From assembly GCA_022509125.1 (NCBI GenBank), contig JAFLTU010000001.1, positions 48,144 to 112,143 on the forward strand: a stretch of 64,000 bases of DNA, written 5' to 3'. The position numbers and the translations under genes were made by a program. Positions 63,842 to 64,000 of the stretch are shown here, piece by piece (position 1 is the stretch's first letter; each line of letters opens with the position of its first letter). This DNA comes from Muribaculaceae bacterium. GTDB lineage: Bacteria > Bacteroidota > Bacteroidia > Bacteroidales > Muribaculaceae. The notes beneath the pieces were generated by a model, which saw nothing but the letters and a program-made list of their open reading frames with translations, did not search any database and was not told the origin of the DNA.

Positions 63842-64000
63842 ATGAATACATTAAACACAATACTTCTCCAGAGCGAATCGGCCGGAGGTGGTTTCAGCGG
63901 AATGATCATGATAATCGCCATGATCGTGATATTTTATTTTTTCATGATCAGGCCGCAAAGCAAGAAACAGAAAGAAATTAAGAGAGCCCGGGAGGCGATG
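63842..64000 (+). CDS. yajC: Preprotein translocase subunit YajC, 5' part only
   Basis: Small inner-membrane partner of SecDF. The frame runs from ATG 63842 to the window end without a stop, giving 53 residues. A short N-terminus (MNTLNTILLQSESAGGGF) is followed by one hydrophobic helix (GMIMIIAMIVIFYFFMIRPQ) and the basic SKKQKEIKRAREAM, the hallmark MIRPQ-KKQK pattern of YajC. AGAAAGGA lies just upstream of the start. Placement after nusB is common in Bacteroidota. The C-terminal part is outside the window. Confidence 0.92.
   Translation, partial: MNTLNTILLQSESAGGGFSGMIMIIAMIVIFYFFMIRPQSKKQKEIKRAREAM

Overview
This 64 kb window looks like chromosomal core sequence of a gut-type Bacteroidales bacterium, probably Muribaculaceae or a close relative (the family is an inference; the phylum and order are well supported). 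Signs of Bacteroidota: promoters of the form TTTG-N19..22-TAnnTTTG, a short sigma factor RpoD without region 1.1, a FeoA-FeoB fusion, the giant type IX secretion translocon SprA beside ruvA, an extended NusB, and Bacteroidota-only families (DUF4296, DUF4835, DUF4924). I see no rRNA, tRNA, CRISPR, prophage or insertion sequence. Genes are packed tightly on both strands.

Layout. 1-6.3 kb: a strictly 7-bp-periodic array, then ileS-lspA-DUF4296 lipoprotein, a structured non-coding RNA with its own promoter and terminator, and an outer-membrane barrel gene. 6.3-12.9 kb: miaA and pepT (minus), a YitT membrane protein, a GNAT enzyme, trpS, a palindromic tandem repeat and a SpmA-SpmB type membrane protein. 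13-17.7 kb: two tandem rpoD-like sigma genes followed by valS. 17.8-31.4 kb: ald, an orphan hypothetical, an NSS transporter, then the minus operon ruvA-sprA-flippase, with recR divergent. 31.4-40.8 kb: a GNAT enzyme, YqgE, aspartate kinase, rlmD, DUF4924, prfC, a RecD-like helicase and enolase. 40.9-48.4 kb: a CoA-transferase, an LPG-synthase-type membrane protein whose end overlaps feoAB, feoAB with a palindromic operator candidate, and an S9 peptidase lipoprotein. 48.5-54.2 kb: a complete tripartite RND efflux operon. 54.2-64 kb: rpsF-rpsR-rplI, dnaN, a DEDDh exonuclease, coaBC-DUF4835-recN-rlmB, nusB and the start of yajC.

How the parts fit. Most genes are housekeeping: translation (three aminoacyl-tRNA synthetases, RF3, ribosomal proteins, tRNA and rRNA modification), replication and repair (dnaN, ruvA, recR, recN, helicase, exonuclease) and central metabolism (eno, ald, lysC, CoA-transferase, coaBC). 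Two loci point to protein secretion: sprA, and the DUF4835 gene linked elsewhere to T9SS. The flippase translationally coupled to sprA could connect secretion to surface polysaccharide.

The most unusual items are the tandem pair of housekeeping-type sigma factors with a structured, palindrome-bearing leader; the unassigned RNA at about 5351-5533, which carries an internal copy of the -7 promoter box and may be a 6S-type RNA; the exact 30 x 7 bp array; the palindromic repeat after trpS; the inverted repeat upstream of feoAB; and the nusB leader hairpin with an internally duplicated NusB protein. All are read by eye. No database search or folding program was run.
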